Shown here: one piece after another, positions 53,028 through 64,000 of the stretch | Layout of the letters: the number at the start of each line of letters is the position of its first letter | Numbering within the stretch: position 1 is the stretch's first letter | NCBI RefSeq assembly: GCF_016907015.1 | Contig: NZ_JAFBBE010000014.1 | Location: 36,896-100,895 of the forward strand | Reading direction: 5' to 3' | DNA from: Oceanisphaera litoralis | GTDB taxonomy: Bacteria > Pseudomonadota > Gammaproteobacteria > Enterobacterales > Aeromonadaceae | DNA length: 64,000 nt | Position numbers and translations under genes: made by a program | Notes under the pieces: model-generated | What the model was told of the DNA's origin: nothing | What the model saw: the letters and a program-made list of their open reading frames with translations, nothing else | Databases searched by the model: none

Positions 53028-54319
53028 TGCAATTTACTCAGCCTGGCGTAGTAGAAGCCATCCCGCTGTTCGGCGCCCGGCAGCAATTGCCAGCCCGGTT
53101 GTTCGATGGAATCGCCCGGATGCAGGGGCTGATGACGGGCATCCGGGGTGCGGCTTAAAAACGCCTTGATCTGGGCGCTGTTCTCGTCCGGCAGGATGGA
53201 ACAGGTGGCGTAGAGCAGGGTGCCGCCGGGCTTGAGTTGCTGCCAGAGCGCATCCAGGATCTGCGCCTGCAGAGCAGCCAGCTGGGCGATATCGTCCGGG
53301 CGGCGCAGCCACTTGATGTCCGGATGGCGGCGAATCACGCCGGTGGCCGAGCAGGGGGCGTCCAGCAGGATGCGATCGAAGGCCGGTCCCTGCCACCAGT
53401 CGGCAGGCCGGGCGGCGTCGCCCTGTATCACGGTGGCCTGCAGCCCGATGCGGTCCAGATTCTGGTGTACCCGCTTCAGCCGTTCGCCGTCCATGTCCAC
53501 GGCCACCAGCCGGGCCAGCGCCGGCTGACGCTCGAGAATATGGGCGGTTTTGCCACCGGGAGCGGCACAGGCATCGAGCACGGTCTCGCCGGGAGCGGCA
53601 TCCAGCAGCTGGGCGGCCATCTGTGCCGCGGCATCCTGTACCGAGCTGTGACCCAGCTCGAAACCGGGCAGGGTGGCTACATCGACCGGCCGCGCCAGAC
53701 GCAGGGCGCCGTCGGCCAGGTTGTCGGGCTCGGCTTCCTGACCGGCTTGTTGCAACTGCGTCAGGTAGTCTTCGCGCGAGTGATGGCGCTGATTGACCCG
53801 AATCCACATCGGCGGATGCTGGTTATTGGCCTCGAGGATGTCCTGCCACTGCTCGGGATAGGCCTGTTGCAGGCGCTTGACCAGCCAGTTGGGGTGGGCC
53901 AGGCGTAACTGGGGCAGGGCGTCGACCTTGGCGGTCAGCTCGTTCTGTTGGCGCTGAACGTTGCGCAGCACGCCGTTGACCATACCCTTGAAGGGGTCGG
54001 CTTTCAGCAGTTTGCAGGCGTTGACGGTTTCCGCCAGGGCGGCGTGAGCCGGTATTCGGGTATAAAGCAGCTGATAGATGCCTACCAGCAGCAGCGAGTG
54101 CACCGGCTGATATTTGCCCTTGAGCGGCTTGTCCAGCAACTGCTTGGCGATGGCGTCGAGTCGGCTGTACCAGCGCAGGGTGCCGAAACACAGCTCCTGC
54201 AGCAGGGCGCGATCCTTGGCGGCCACTTCCTGCTGATAACGCGGCAGCAGGGTAGATAACGATTGGCCTTGATTGAGTACCTGATGAAGGATCTTGGCCG
54301 CGGCGGCACGGGTTTTCAT
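53024..54319 (-). CDS. rsmB: 16S rRNA m5C967 methyltransferase
   Basis: 431 residues from the ATG at 54319; the longer frame to 54529 is not conserved. An N-terminal NusB-like domain (about 1-140) is followed by the SAM domain with [36 protein letters not shown] and the catalytic Cys in [11 protein letters not shown]. It methylates C967 of 16S rRNA. Part of def-fmt-rsmB-trkA. Confidence 0.97.
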   Translation of the reverse strand: MKTRAAAAKILHQVLNQGQSLSTLLPRYQQEVAAKDRALLQELCFGTLRWYSRLDAIAKQLLDKPLKGKYQPVHSLLLVGIYQLLYTRIPAHAALAETVNACKLLKADPFKGMVNGVLRNVQRQQNELTAKVDALPQLRLAHPNWLVKRLQQAYPEQWQDILEANNQHPPMWIRVNQRHHSREDYLTQLQQAGQEAEPDNLADGALRLARPVDVATLPGFELGHSSVQDAAAQMAAQLLDAAPGETVLDACAAPGGKTAHILERQPALARLVAVDMDGERLKRVHQNLDRIGLQATVIQGDAARPADWWQGPAFDRILLDAPCSATGVIRRHPDIKWLRRPDDIAQLAALQAQILDALWQQLKPGGTLLYATCSILPDENSAQIKAFLSRTPDARHQPLHPGDSIEQPGWQLLPGAEQRDGFYYARLSKLQ

Positions 54320-54344
54320 ATAATTACCACTGAGTTGAGTGTGT

Positions 54345-55289
54345 TCACGCCAGGCGATTGCCGGGCTGGAACCAGTCCTTGCGGGCGTTGAGCAGATCCT
54401 GGCAGGCCATGGCTTTCTTGCCCGGCGGCTGCAGGCTGAGCAGGCGCAGCACACCGGTGCCGGTGGCGACATCGATGCCGGCCTTGCCGGCCCGGATGAG
54501 GGTGCCGGGCGCCTGGTCGCTGTTTTCATCGAGTACTTCTGCCTGCCAGACCTTGATGTTGTGCTCGTCCACCATGAAATAGCTGACCGGCCAGGGATTG
54601 AAGGCGCGTACGTTGCGTTCGAGCTGCTTGGCCGGCAACTGCCAGTCGATGCGCGCCTCTTCCTTGGACAGCTTTTCCGCGTAGTTGGCTAACGCGTCGT
54701 CCTGGGGCTCGGCGGTGATGCTGCCATCGGCTATTCGGGTCAGCGCCTGTAACAGCGCCTCGGGACCTATGTCGGCCAGCTTGTCATACAGGCTGGCGGA
54801 TGTATCTTCAGGGGTGATCGGCAGGCGGGCCAGGTGCAGCATGTCGCCGGTATCCAGCCCCTTGTCCATCTGCATGATGGTCACGCCGGTTTCCCGGTCG
54901 CCGGCCCAGATGGCGCGCTGAATGGGGGCAGCGCCACGCCAGCGTGGCAGCAGAGAGCCATGTACATTGATGCAGCCCAGGCGCGGTGCGTCCAGCACCA
55001 CCTGCGGCAGGATCAGACCATAGGCCACCACCACCATGATGTCGGCGTTGAGGGCGGCAAGCTGCTGTTGTGCCTCTTCGTTGCGCAGGCTCTGGGGCTG
55101 AAACACCGGAATACCGGCCTGTTCGGCGGCGACCTTGACCGGGCTGGGGGTCAGCTTCTTGCCGCGGCCGGCGGGGCGGTCCGGCTGGGTATAAACGGCA
55201 ATGATGTTGTGTTCCGAGCCGAGCAGCGCCTGCAGGTGGCGGGCGGCGAAGTCCGGGGTGCCGGCAAAAATGATATTGAGTTTGCTCAA
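54345..55289 (-). CDS. fmt: Methionyl-tRNA formyltransferase
   Basis: 314 residues from the TTG at 55289, which has AAGGA seven bases upstream and starts at the family N-terminus ([18 protein letters not shown]). Key residues are in [20 protein letters not shown] and [17 protein letters not shown]. It formylates initiator Met-tRNA. A TTG start may limit expression. Confidence 0.97.
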   Translation of the reverse strand: MSKLNIIFAGTPDFAARHLQALLGSEHNIIAVYTQPDRPAGRGKKLTPSPVKVAAEQAGIPVFQPQSLRNEEAQQQLAALNADIMVVVAYGLILPQVVLDAPRLGCINVHGSLLPRWRGAAPIQRAIWAGDRETGVTIMQMDKGLDTGDMLHLARLPITPEDTSASLYDKLADIGPEALLQALTRIADGSITAEPQDDALANYAEKLSKEEARIDWQLPAKQLERNVRAFNPWPVSYFMVDEHNIKVWQAEVLDENSDQAPGTLIRAGKAGIDVATGTGVLRLLSLQPPGKKAMACQDLLNARKDWFQPGNRLA

Positions 55290-55311
55290 GGGGCGTCCTT
55301 TATTATTGGAA

Positions 55312-55821
55312 TTATTGTGCTTCTTGCTTGGCAAGCTTTTCCATTTTCTGGCGTATGCGCTGGCGCTTGAGCGGAGACAGGTAATCGACAAACAGCTTGC
55401 CGATCAGGTGATCCATTTCATGTTGTATGCAGATGGCCAGCAGATCGTCGGCTTCCAGCTCAAAGGTCTGGCCATGACGATCCTGGGCCCGGATCTTGAT
55501 GCGCTCGGCTCTTTCCACCAGGGCGCGGGCACCGGGAACCGACAGACAACCTTCCTCTATGCCGGTACTGCCGCTTTGTTCGAGCACTTCCGGGTTGATC
55601 AGCACCAGCTGTTGCTGCCGATCTTCGGAGACATCGATCACGATCAGCCGTTGATGAAAGTCCACCTGGGTCGCCGCCAGGCCGATGCCCTCTTCGGCGT
55701 ACATGGTTTCAAACATATCATCTACCATTTGCTGTAACATCGGTGTGAACTCGGTGACGGGTTTGGCGATGGTACGCAGCCGCTCATCGGGAAAACGTAA
55801 TACTTCTAACACTTTTGCCAT
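55312..55821 (-). CDS. def: Peptide deformylase
   Basis: 169 residues with the three motifs [16 protein letters not shown] and QHEMDHL; Cys and two His bind the metal. It removes N-formyl groups from new proteins. It is transcribed with fmt and divergently from the LysM gene. Confidence 0.97.
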   Translation of the reverse strand: MAKVLEVLRFPDERLRTIAKPVTEFTPMLQQMVDDMFETMYAEEGIGLAATQVDFHQRLIVIDVSEDRQQQLVLINPEVLEQSGSTGIEEGCLSVPGARALVERAERIKIRAQDRHGQTFELEADDLLAICIQHEMDHLIGKLFVDYLSPLKRQRIRQKMEKLAKQEAQ

Positions 55822-55906
55822 GATTACCTTGCTTATTTCTGTATCGATACTGATAGTATTTTAGCCATGTAAGCGCATAAAAAACAGCAAGAGTTAACGT
55901 AAGGAC

Positions 55907-57121
55907 ATGGATGTGATGAAACTGGATGTGATGAAACAGAGAAGCCGATTTTTGCTCGGGTTGCTGGCGGGGTGTTGTTTTGGCCTGCAGGCCAGCAGTC
56001 TTGAACCGAATAACAGTCTTGAACAGAATAGCAGTCTTGAACCGAACAACCGGCTTGAACCGAATAACCGTCTTGAACCAAGTACCAGCCGTCTTGAGCT
56101 GAACGAGAGCTACCCCGAGCGCTACACGGTGCGCAAGGGAGACACCCTGTGGGATATTTCCGCCCACTTTCTTAAATCCCCCTGGCTGTGGCCAAAACTG
56201 TGGCAGGCGAACCAGCAGATAGCCAACCCCCACCTTATCTACCCGGGTGATGTGCTGCGGCTGATCTGGGTGAACGGCCAGCCCCGCCTGGTAAAAGGAG
56301 AAGGTGACAAGGTGGTGCGTCTTGCCCCCAGGGTACGCACCGAAAGTGCCGTGGCGACCATTCCGCTCAGTGCAATCATGAGCTTCGTTGACATCCATCG
56401 CATCATGTCACCGTCTTTATTTGGTCATGCACCTTATATCCTCGGCGATCAGCAGGGTCGGGAGGCCATGGTAAAAGCGTCGTCGGTCTATGTTCGTGGC
56501 CAACTGACGCCGGGCACCCTCTATGGGGTTTACCGCCCGCAGGAAATGCTGATCGATCGCTTTACTCGTGCCGAGCTGGGACAAAAAACGGCACTGGTCG
56601 GCACCCTGCTGGCGAAGGAGCAAGGGGGCTATCAAATGACCAGGGCACAGGTCGGCAGCATGAAGCAGGAGATGCGTCAGGGGGACAGGGTGCTGCCCCT
56701 GACCATGGATGGCGGCCTGGCCTCGTTTTACTATCCCCGGCCGGGACCGGCGCTCGATCAGGCCTACATTCTGGCCATCGGCACCGAGGGCAGTGTCACC
56801 GGACGCCATGGCGTCGTTTTTATCAACAAGGGGCAGGCGGATGGGGTCCGGTCCGGTGATCTCTATGCGGTGATGAAACCCGGGCCTGGTGTCTACGACG
56901 TCAACTCCGGCTCTTCCGGTCGCTTGAGTTATGCGAGTCAGGCGGGGGCCTATCTGCGTGCCGGTAGTCGGCCCGAGCAACTGCCGGCCGAGGCGGTAGC
57001 CCGTATTATGGTGTTCAAGGTGGACGAACAGACCAGTGCCGCCCTGGTGCTGGATAACAGGGAGCTGGTGCAGGCGAATTATCCGCTGGGCCATGTGAGC
57101 GATGCCGGATTCGGGTCTTGA
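55907..57121 (+). CDS. LysM-domain cell-wall protein with hexapeptide repeats
   Basis: 404 residues; AAGGA precedes the ATG. A signal peptide (to about 28) is followed by six degenerate LEPNNR-type hexapeptide repeats (about 31-66), then a LysM domain (YTVRKGDTLWDISAHF to PGDVLRLIW, about 70-116). The C-terminal region is beta-rich and resembles the LysM proteins that lie beside dprA in many Gammaproteobacteria. The start itself contains a duplicated DVMK. It overlaps dprA by 20 bases. Confidence 0.9.
   Translation: MDVMKLDVMKQRSRFLLGLLAGCCFGLQASSLEPNNSLEQNSSLEPNNRLEPNNRLEPSTSRLELNESYPERYTVRKGDTLWDISAHFLKSPWLWPKLWQANQQIANPHLIYPGDVLRLIWVNGQPRLVKGEGDKVVRLAPRVRTESAVATIPLSAIMSFVDIHRIMSPSLFGHAPYILGDQQGREAMVKASSVYVRGQLTPGTLYGVYRPQEMLIDRFTRAELGQKTALVGTLLAKEQGGYQMTRAQVGSMKQEMRQGDRVLPLTMDGGLASFYYPRPGPALDQAYILAIGTEGSVTGRHGVVFINKGQADGVRSGDLYAVMKPGPGVYDVNSGSSGRLSYASQAGAYLRAGSRPEQLPAEAVARIMVFKVDEQTSAALVLDNRELVQANYPLGHVSDAGFGS
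56001..56104 (+). repeat. 18-base tandem repeats in the LysM gene
   Basis: About six imperfect copies of CTTGAACCGAATAACMGT encode LEPNN(S/R) units; the middle copies are nearly identical, which indicates recent expansion. Confidence 0.85.
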
Positions 57122-58199
57122 GCAGCATCCGCTGCTGCCCTGGCTGGCGCTGCAGCATACCAGTGGCATAGGGCCGGTTCGGGCCATTCGGTTGCGCACC
57201 ACACTCGGTGAGCAATGGTATCACTCCGGGCAACTGAGCTCCTGTGGCCTGAGCGAAGAGCAACAAGAACAGCTGCAGACCGTCCATGTTTCGATACTGG
57301 AATCCTTGCTGGAATGGCAGCAGCGGGCGCCGAATCGTCATATTTTATCGTGGGATGACGCAGCCTATCCCGAACAGCTCAAGGCGATCCCCGGAGCGCC
57401 GTTGCTGCTGTTCGTGGAAGGCGAGGTCCCGGCCCTGGCCCGGCCGCAAATCGCGGTGGTCGGTAGTCGTCACCCCTCCTATGTGGGCAGAGAAAACGCC
57501 AAAACACTGCTCCCTCCGCTGGTGGAAGCGGGAGCCGTTATCACTTCGGGGCTGGCGATAGGGATAGATGGCCTCAGTCACAGGGCGGCGCTGGACAGCG
57601 GAGGCCTCACCCTGGCGGTGCTGGGGTCGGGGCTGGATCTCTGTTATCCCAAACGGCATCGAGCACTGGCGGACGAAATGATCGACAAGGGGGGAGCGCT
57701 GCTGTCCGAATTCTATCCCTGGGTAGGGCCGCTGGCGCATCATTTTCCTCGCCGTAATCGCATTATCAGTGGCTTGAGTCTGGGGGTATTAATCATTGAG
57801 GCCGCCGAGCGCAGCGGTTCCCTGATCACCGCCCGTTACGCCATGGAGCAGGGACGGGAGGTGTTCGCCATTCCCGGTGCCCGGCAAAATCCGCAGGCCA
57901 GTGGCTGTAACCGTCTGATCCAGCAAGGGGCAAAACTGGTTTCCGAGGCCAGCGATATTCTCGAAGAGCTGGTGGCATTTTCGGTGGCGGCGATCAACAT
58001 TCGGCCACCTGACACAGAGGAATTATTGCCTTATCCGGCGTTGTTGGATAACGTAGGTTTAGAGACAACGGCGGTGGATTTGATCGCGTCCCGTTGTCAG
58101 CAGCCGGTGCAGGAGGTACTTACCCGGTTGGTCGAGCTGGAGCTGGCTGGCTGGGTGGAGGCGGTACCCGGGGGTTATGTCAGAGCGAAGAGGGGCTGA
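57102..58199 (+). CDS. dprA: DNA processing protein DprA/Smf
   Basis: 365 residues. The Rossmann-like core has [52 protein letters not shown] and [20 protein letters not shown]. An N-terminal SAM-like region and a C-terminal winged helix ([19 protein letters not shown]) flank it. It loads RecA on single-stranded DNA during transformation. Confidence 0.96.
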   Translation: MPDSGLEQHPLLPWLALQHTSGIGPVRAIRLRTTLGEQWYHSGQLSSCGLSEEQQEQLQTVHVSILESLLEWQQRAPNRHILSWDDAAYPEQLKAIPGAPLLLFVEGEVPALARPQIAVVGSRHPSYVGRENAKTLLPPLVEAGAVITSGLAIGIDGLSHRAALDSGGLTLAVLGSGLDLCYPKRHRALADEMIDKGGALLSEFYPWVGPLAHHFPRRNRIISGLSLGVLIIEAAERSGSLITARYAMEQGREVFAIPGARQNPQASGCNRLIQQGAKLVSEASDILEELVAFSVAAINIRPPDTEELLPYPALLDNVGLETTAVDLIASRCQQPVQEVLTRLVELELAGWVEAVPGGYVRAKRG

Positions 58200-58201
58200 T
58201 C

Positions 58202-58675
58202 ATGTTCGATGTACTTATGTACTTGTTCGAAACCTATATCCATACCGATGTAGACGCCATGGTGGAACAGGATGCTCTCGCCGATGAATTAACCCAGGCG
58301 GGCTTCCACAAGGAAGAGATCCTCAAGGCGCTGGCCTGGCTGGAACGCCTTGCCGAATTGCAGGAAGCGGAAGCAACGCCGACATGGGCGAGGTCCGCAC
58401 CTGATTCATTCCGTATCTACACCCGGGAAGAGCTGTACAAGATCGACGCCGAAGGGCGTGGTTTCCTGTTGTTCCTCGAGCAGATCAAGGTGTTGAATGC
58501 CGAAACCCGGGAAATTGTCATCGATCGGCTGATGGAGCTGGATCCGCCGGAAATCGAGCTGGAGGACCTCAAGTGGGTGGTGATGATGGTGCTGTTCAAT
58601 GTGCCCGGTAGCGAGTCGGCCTATCAGCAGTTGGAAGAGCTGATTTTCGAGCAACCGGAAGGGGCGGTTCACTGA
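58202..58675 (+). CDS. smg: Smg family protein (DUF494)
   Basis: 157 residues. [16 protein letters not shown] at the start and [16 protein letters not shown] near the end match Smg. It is cytoplasmic, mostly helical and of unknown function. It lies three bases after dprA in the conserved dprA-smg-yrdD order. Confidence 0.94.
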   Translation: MFDVLMYLFETYIHTDVDAMVEQDALADELTQAGFHKEEILKALAWLERLAELQEAEATPTWARSAPDSFRIYTREELYKIDAEGRGFLLFLEQIKVLNAETREIVIDRLMELDPPEIELEDLKWVVMMVLFNVPGSESAYQQLEELIFEQPEGAVH

Positions 58676-58722
58676 AGGCGGCCGCGCTGTTAGAATTCGC
58701 TCAATGAATTCGGAGGCGCGGT

Positions 58723-59271
58723 ATGTCGAAAATCGATTCCAGTCTGTTTAATACCCAGGATCATGGCCCTGATTGGGCCCATGATCCTTGTCCCCGGTGC
58801 GGCGGTACCCTGGAGTTGTGCCATGGTAAACATGGTGCCTTTGTCGGTTGTGCGTCCTACCCTGCCTGCGATTATCTGCGCCCGCTCAAGGTCATAGAAC
58901 ATGATCAGGATGTGGAGAAAGTGCTGGAAGGCAGCCAGTGTCCGCTATGCCATTATCCTCTTGCCATCAAGAAAGGCCGCTACGGCCTTTTCATCGGTTG
59001 TACTCATTATCCCGCCTGCCACCATGTGGCCGACATCAACGATCAGGGTCAGGCCGATCCGTCGTGCCCGGTCTGCAGCACAGGTCGGCTGGTGGCAAGA
59101 ACCTCCCGCTATGGCAAGCGTTTCTATGCCTGCAATCATTATCCGGCCTGTCGCTATGTGATGAATGAGCGGCCGGTGGCCGAGTCGTGCCCCGAGTGCG
59201 GTTTTGGCATACTGGCGGAGCGCAAGGGCGGACTGCATTGCCCCAACAAGGGCTGTGGCTACCAGCGTTGA
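58723..59271 (+). CDS. yrdD: Topoisomerase I-type zinc-ribbon protein YrdD
   Basis: 182 residues with GGAGG upstream of the ATG. It has four C4 zinc ribbons (CPRCGG..CVGCASYPAC, CPLCHYP..CTHYPAC, CPVCSTG..CNHYPAC, CPECGFG..CPNKGCG), like the C-terminal domain of TopA. It probably binds single-stranded nucleic acid. Confidence 0.93.
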   Translation: MSKIDSSLFNTQDHGPDWAHDPCPRCGGTLELCHGKHGAFVGCASYPACDYLRPLKVIEHDQDVEKVLEGSQCPLCHYPLAIKKGRYGLFIGCTHYPACHHVADINDQGQADPSCPVCSTGRLVARTSRYGKRFYACNHYPACRYVMNERPVAESCPECGFGILAERKGGLHCPNKGCGYQR

Positions 59272-59299
59272 GTCGTTTTATGAAGGGAGTTGTCAGTTA

Positions 59300-59863
59300 A
59301 TGAACCCGCAAGCAATGAACGCCGCGCTCGAGCAATTATGCCAGGGCGGCATCATCGGTTATGCCACCGAGGCGGTATTTGGCCTGGGCTGCGATCCCGA
59401 TAATGGGGACGCCGTACGGCGGTTGCTCGAAATAAAACAGCGGCCAATAGAAAAGGGACTGGTGCTGATTGCCGCCGATTTCAGCCAGTTATTGCCCTAC
59501 CTGGATTTGGCTGCCTTACCGGAGGGGCGGCTCGAGGTGATTCTCAATAGCTGGCCCGGTCCCTATACCTGGATTATTCCGGCCCGGCCCGAGGTGCCAA
59601 CCTGGCTCAAGGGGCAGTTCGGCTCTCTGGCGGTCAGGGTAACGGCGCATCGGCAGGTTCACGATTTGTGTCTGGCCTTCGGCAAGCCCCTGGTCTCTAC
59701 CAGTGCCAATAAAACCGGAGAGTCGCCGGCAAGAACCGAGCAACAGCTGGCGGAATTCATGGGAACCTCGCTCGACTATATCCTGCCCGGGCAGACGGAT
59801 GGGCGCGCCAATCCGTCACTGATCAGGGATGGCATTACCGGCGCCGTGGTGCGCCCGGCCTGA
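59300..59863 (+). CDS. tsaC: Threonylcarbamoyl-AMP synthase TsaC
   Basis: 187 residues from the ATG at 59300. The YrdC/Sua5 fold is clear: GGIIGYATEAVFGLGCDP, KQRPIEKGLVLIA, SWPGPYTWIIPA and STSANKTGESPA. It makes the activated intermediate for t6A37 of ANN-reading tRNAs. Short form without a Sua5 extension. Confidence 0.95.
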   Translation: MNPQAMNAALEQLCQGGIIGYATEAVFGLGCDPDNGDAVRRLLEIKQRPIEKGLVLIAADFSQLLPYLDLAALPEGRLEVILNSWPGPYTWIIPARPEVPTWLKGQFGSLAVRVTAHRQVHDLCLAFGKPLVSTSANKTGESPARTEQQLAEFMGTSLDYILPGQTDGRANPSLIRDGITGAVVRPA

Positions 59864-61653
<1,790 letters not shown>

Positions 61654-61822
61654 GGCTAGCCACAGAATTTTTGTTCGTTAGCGCAAAATCTATTCGTTTC
61701 AGCAATTAATGCAACCAAAAAAGCGTCGGTGATGGCAATATTATCATTATTGCTGCCGATACCGATTGTCGTCAGGCCTTATTCGGTACCGGCGTTTACG
61801 CCCAGTTATGAGAGCAGAATTC

Positions 61823-62647
61823 ATGGACAGATATGCCGTCATCGGTCATCCCATCAAGCACAGTCAGTCACCTTTTATTCATGGCCGTTTTGCCGAGCAA
61901 ACCGGCGAACAACTCGACTATCAACGCCTGCTTGCGCCTCTCGATGGTTTTGCCGATACCCTGAGTCACTTTGCGCGCGAAGGCGGCAAGGGGTGCAACA
62001 TCACGGTGCCGTTCAAGACCCAGGCCCTGGAGCTGGCAGCCGAATTGACGGAAAGAGCCCGCCTGGCGGGGGCCGTCAATACCCTGCATCTGCAGGCGGA
62101 CGGGCGCTGGCTGGGGGATAACACCGATGGTGCCGGCCTGGTGCTGGATCTCAGGCGACTGGGTTTCCCCCTGGCCGGCGCCAGAATCCTGTTGCTTGGC
62201 GCCGGAGGCGCCGCTCGTGGAGCCCTGGCGCCCTTGTTGGCGGAACAACCGGCGCAACTGGTGGTGGCCAACCGTACCCGTGCCCGGGCCGAGGAGCTGG
62301 CACAGCATTTTGGCCGGCTTGGCAATATCAGCAGCGCGCCACTTGATACGCCCGGTACCGGTTTCGATATCATCATCAACAGCACCTCCGCCAGCCTGCA
62401 GGGAGAGGCGCTGTCACTCGACGCCGCCGTTTGCCATCCCGGGACCCGGGTCTACGATATGATGTATGGACGTGAAGAAACCGTCTTTCTCGCCTGGGCC
62501 AGGGAGCTTGGGTTGGAACATCGACATGATGGCCTGGGTATGCTGGTGGGGCAGGCTGCAGAGAGCTTTTATCTCTGGCGTGGCGTGCGGCCGGACATGA
62601 TGCCTGTGTTGACATCATTGCGAGCCAAACTGGAGGCAGCAACATGA
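61823..62647 (+). CDS. aroE: Shikimate dehydrogenase
   Basis: 274 residues from the ATG at 61823 (61808 is an alternative). The start YAVIGHPIKHSQSPFIH, the catalytic Lys in NITVPFKTQA, and the NADP motif LLLGAGGAARGAL are intact. It makes shikimate for aromatic amino acids and, here, possibly for the aryl polyene starter through chorismate. Confidence 0.97.
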   Translation: MDRYAVIGHPIKHSQSPFIHGRFAEQTGEQLDYQRLLAPLDGFADTLSHFAREGGKGCNITVPFKTQALELAAELTERARLAGAVNTLHLQADGRWLGDNTDGAGLVLDLRRLGFPLAGARILLLGAGGAARGALAPLLAEQPAQLVVANRTRARAEELAQHFGRLGNISSAPLDTPGTGFDIIINSTSASLQGEALSLDAAVCHPGTRVYDMMYGREETVFLAWARELGLEHRHDGLGMLVGQAAESFYLWRGVRPDMMPVLTSLRAKLEAAT

Positions 62648-62904
62648 ATCAGGACATTATTGTAGATGACGATCTCGACTGGCAACCGGAGCGACAGGGG
62701 ATTGCCTTTACCGCTCACTGGCAGGGCCGAAAAGTCGACTGTTTTCTGGCGTTGGCACACCTGGAGCACATGACCGGCCAGAGCCTGATAGATGAAGGCA
62801 ATATCATGCTGGCATTCGAGTCGGTACGTTTCGATATCGAAGAGCGGGTCGCCGAGCTGGTGGGAGAGGAAGCCTTTGCGCCCGACGGCGGCTTGTATCT
62901 ATAA
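62644..62904 (+). CDS. yrdB: DUF1488 family protein (YrdB)
   Basis: 86 residues, overlapping the aroE stop by four bases. WQPERQGIAFTAHWQGRKVDCFL and FESVRFDIEERVAELV match the DUF1488 family. Function unknown. Confidence 0.92.
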   Translation: MNQDIIVDDDLDWQPERQGIAFTAHWQGRKVDCFLALAHLEHMTGQSLIDEGNIMLAFESVRFDIEERVAELVGEEAFAPDGGLYL

Positions 62905-62906
62905 AG

Positions 62907-62998
62907 CTGTGAAGGGAAAGGCGTGAGAGGTGAGGCGTAGACCGGTATCTGCACGAAGTATCAGGTCTTTCCTTATAGCCTCACGCCTCACACCTTAC
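62907..62998. repeat. Long imperfect inverted repeat between yrdB and yrdA
   Basis: The arms GGCGTGAGAGGTGAGGC and GCCTCACGCCTCACACC pair at 14 of 17 positions around a 40-50 base spacer. Convergent genes flank it, so it may act as a bidirectional terminator. GTGAGGCGTGAG-type sequence is also a known dispersed repeat style in relatives. Confidence 0.65.
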
Positions 62999-63534
62999 TG
63001 TTGTTGCAGGTACTCGTTTTTAAGATGGACGTAGTTCGCCGCCGATTCGGGCAAAAATGCTTTTTCTTCCGCAGTTAATGGACGCGCCTGTTTGACCGGC
63101 GAGCCGACATACAGATAGCCCGACTCCAGTTTCTTCCCCGGTGGTACCAGACTGCCGGCGCCCAGAATCACATCATCGCCGATCTCGGCGCCATCCAGCA
63201 CTATGGCTCCCATGCCGACCAGCACCCGGTTACCGATGACGCAGGCATGCAGCATCGCCTTGTGTCCGACGGTGACGTCCTCGCCAATCAGCAAGGGGAG
63301 TCCTTCCGGTCGCGCAGCGCTCTTGCGGGTGACATGCAGCACGGTACCGTCCTGAATATTGCTCCGGGCACCAATGCGGATCCGGTTGACGTCACCGCGA
63401 GCGGCCACCAGCGGCCAGATGCTGACGTCTTCTCCCAGCTCTATATCCCCATAGAGCACGGCGGAGGCTTCCACGAAGGCTCCCTTGCCCAGCATGGGGG
63501 TGATGCCGTTATAACTTTTCAATGGTGTGATCAT
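62995..63534 (-). CDS. yrdA: Gamma-carbonic anhydrase family protein YrdA
   Basis: 179 residues from the ATG at 63534 with AGGGAG upstream. Left-handed beta-helix hexapeptide repeats run through the middle (VLYGDIELGEDVSIWPLVAARGDVNRIRIG). Zinc-type His are in VLHVTR, VGHKAMLHACVIG. Family enzymes bind metal; carbonic anhydrase activity is not assured. Confidence 0.95.
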   Translation of the reverse strand: MITPLKSYNGITPMLGKGAFVEASAVLYGDIELGEDVSIWPLVAARGDVNRIRIGARSNIQDGTVLHVTRKSAARPEGLPLLIGEDVTVGHKAMLHACVIGNRVLVGMGAIVLDGAEIGDDVILGAGSLVPPGKKLESGYLYVGSPVKQARPLTAEEKAFLPESAANYVHLKNEYLQQQ

Positions 63535-63689
63535 GATTGACTCCCTAAAGGTGAACTCTGATGCAGCCATTTTAACGGCTTTATCAATAAAAACGAGGCT
63601 TCATTGTGGGTAACTCTGTGGTTAAGCTGTGTTTTTGCTGGGTTAATAAGCTAACGGTGTTCGGTGGCCTGTTTTTATCAAAAAAGCCC

Positions 63690-63717
63690 TTGCGCAAAAT
63701 CCGCCGCTCCCTATAAT
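63690..63717 (+). promoter_or_regulatory. rRNA operon promoter P1
   Basis: TTGCGC and TATAAT separated by 16 bases, followed by a GCGC discriminator typical of stringently controlled rrn P1 promoters. AT-rich upstream sequence (63580-63685) may supply an UP element and Fis sites. Confidence 0.85.
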
Positions 63718-63794
63718 GCGCATCCACTGACACGGGGCAACACGCCAACGGTCACAAGGGTTTGAGAGACAGAAGATTAAGTCGCTTTAAACGC

Positions 63795-63822
63795 TTGACG
63801 AACAATACGGAATGCGTAGAAT
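63795..63822 (+). promoter_or_regulatory. rRNA operon promoter P2
   Basis: TTGACG and TAGAAT separated by 16 bases, 105 bases downstream of P1. Confidence 0.8.
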
Positions 63823-63848
63823 ACGCATCCCTGACCTGAACAAGGTCA

Positions 63849-63866
63849 CGCTCTTTAACAATTTAT
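63849..63866 (+). promoter_or_regulatory. rRNA leader boxA antitermination site
   Basis: CGCTCTTTAACAATTTAT matches the rrn boxA consensus. A small hairpin (TGACCT / AGGTCA) lies just before it. The rest of the leader, to 64000, precedes a 16S gene that begins outside the window. Confidence 0.92.
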
Positions 63867-64000
63867 CAAGCAAACTGTGTGGGCACTCGCAGGGAGTTGG
63901 GAAACAAAAAATATTGTTTTTCAATGTCTTGTTGGAGTGCAACTAGAAATAGCAGCAAACCAGATATATTCATTGAGCATCAAGTCTTTAATTGAAGAGT

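Noticed and set aside
51645..53051. 468-codon plus-strand frame opposite trkA
   Set aside because: Antisense of trkA; composition is typical of reversed GC-rich coding sequence.

Overview
The window comes from a gammaproteobacterium and looks most like the Oceanimonas/Oceanisphaera/Zobellella side of the Aeromonadaceae. Pointers are the conserved string trkA-rsmB-fmt-def / lysM-dprA-smg-yrdD-tsaC-hemF / aroE-yrdB-yrdA running into an rRNA operon, monomeric NADP isocitrate dehydrogenase, DUF2960, EF-P-like YeiP and a type II aryl-polyene cluster. Most of the window is GC-rich; the first 3.5 kb and the 27-44 kb block are visibly AT-richer, which suggests acquired or mobile gene sets. The genus is inferred from gene content only.

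Layout. 1-4441: a secretion-like module (Gly/Asn-rich secreted proteins, C39-like peptidase, small exported protein, VpsR-like regulator, outer-membrane barrel) resembling a functional-amyloid (Fap-like) locus. 4536-5945: ygjP, an ArsR regulator and an ArsC/LMW-phosphatase-like protein with a changed catalytic loop. 6204-6491: two gene remnants (membrane-protein tail, norR tail). 6624-13137: a LacI-regulated ABC importer operon with a phosphodiesterase and a HAD phosphatase. 13176-17698: small membrane protein, outer-membrane barrel and a dctPQM TRAP transporter. 18229-26782: icd, two cyclic-di-GMP enzymes, an unknown membrane protein, DUF2960 and a PCu(A)C copper chaperone.

27083-43826 is a complete-looking aryl polyene (APE) gene set: a divergent PPTase plus small exported protein, then about seventeen mostly overlapping genes for ACPs, a ligase-dehydratase fusion, ketosynthases, reductase, dehydratase, acyl- and glycosyltransferases, thioesterase, LolA-like protein, MMPL exporter, halogenase-like flavoprotein and lipoproteins. 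Together they should build a polyene carboxylic acid on ACP, attach it to a lipid and move it to the outer membrane.

43925-45332 is a dead ISAs1-family element that carries a 183-bp MITE-like insertion and cuts the 3' end of a CoA-binding protein gene. 45864-51638 holds trxC, a META-domain lipoprotein, tRNA-Pro(CGG), an S4 protein, a truncated aminotransferase, yeiP, a DUF4399 protein, a sugar kinase, a small membrane protein and rmuC. 51651-63534 is conserved housekeeping sequence. 63690-64000 is the P1/P2 promoter and boxA leader of an rRNA operon whose 16S gene begins past the right edge.
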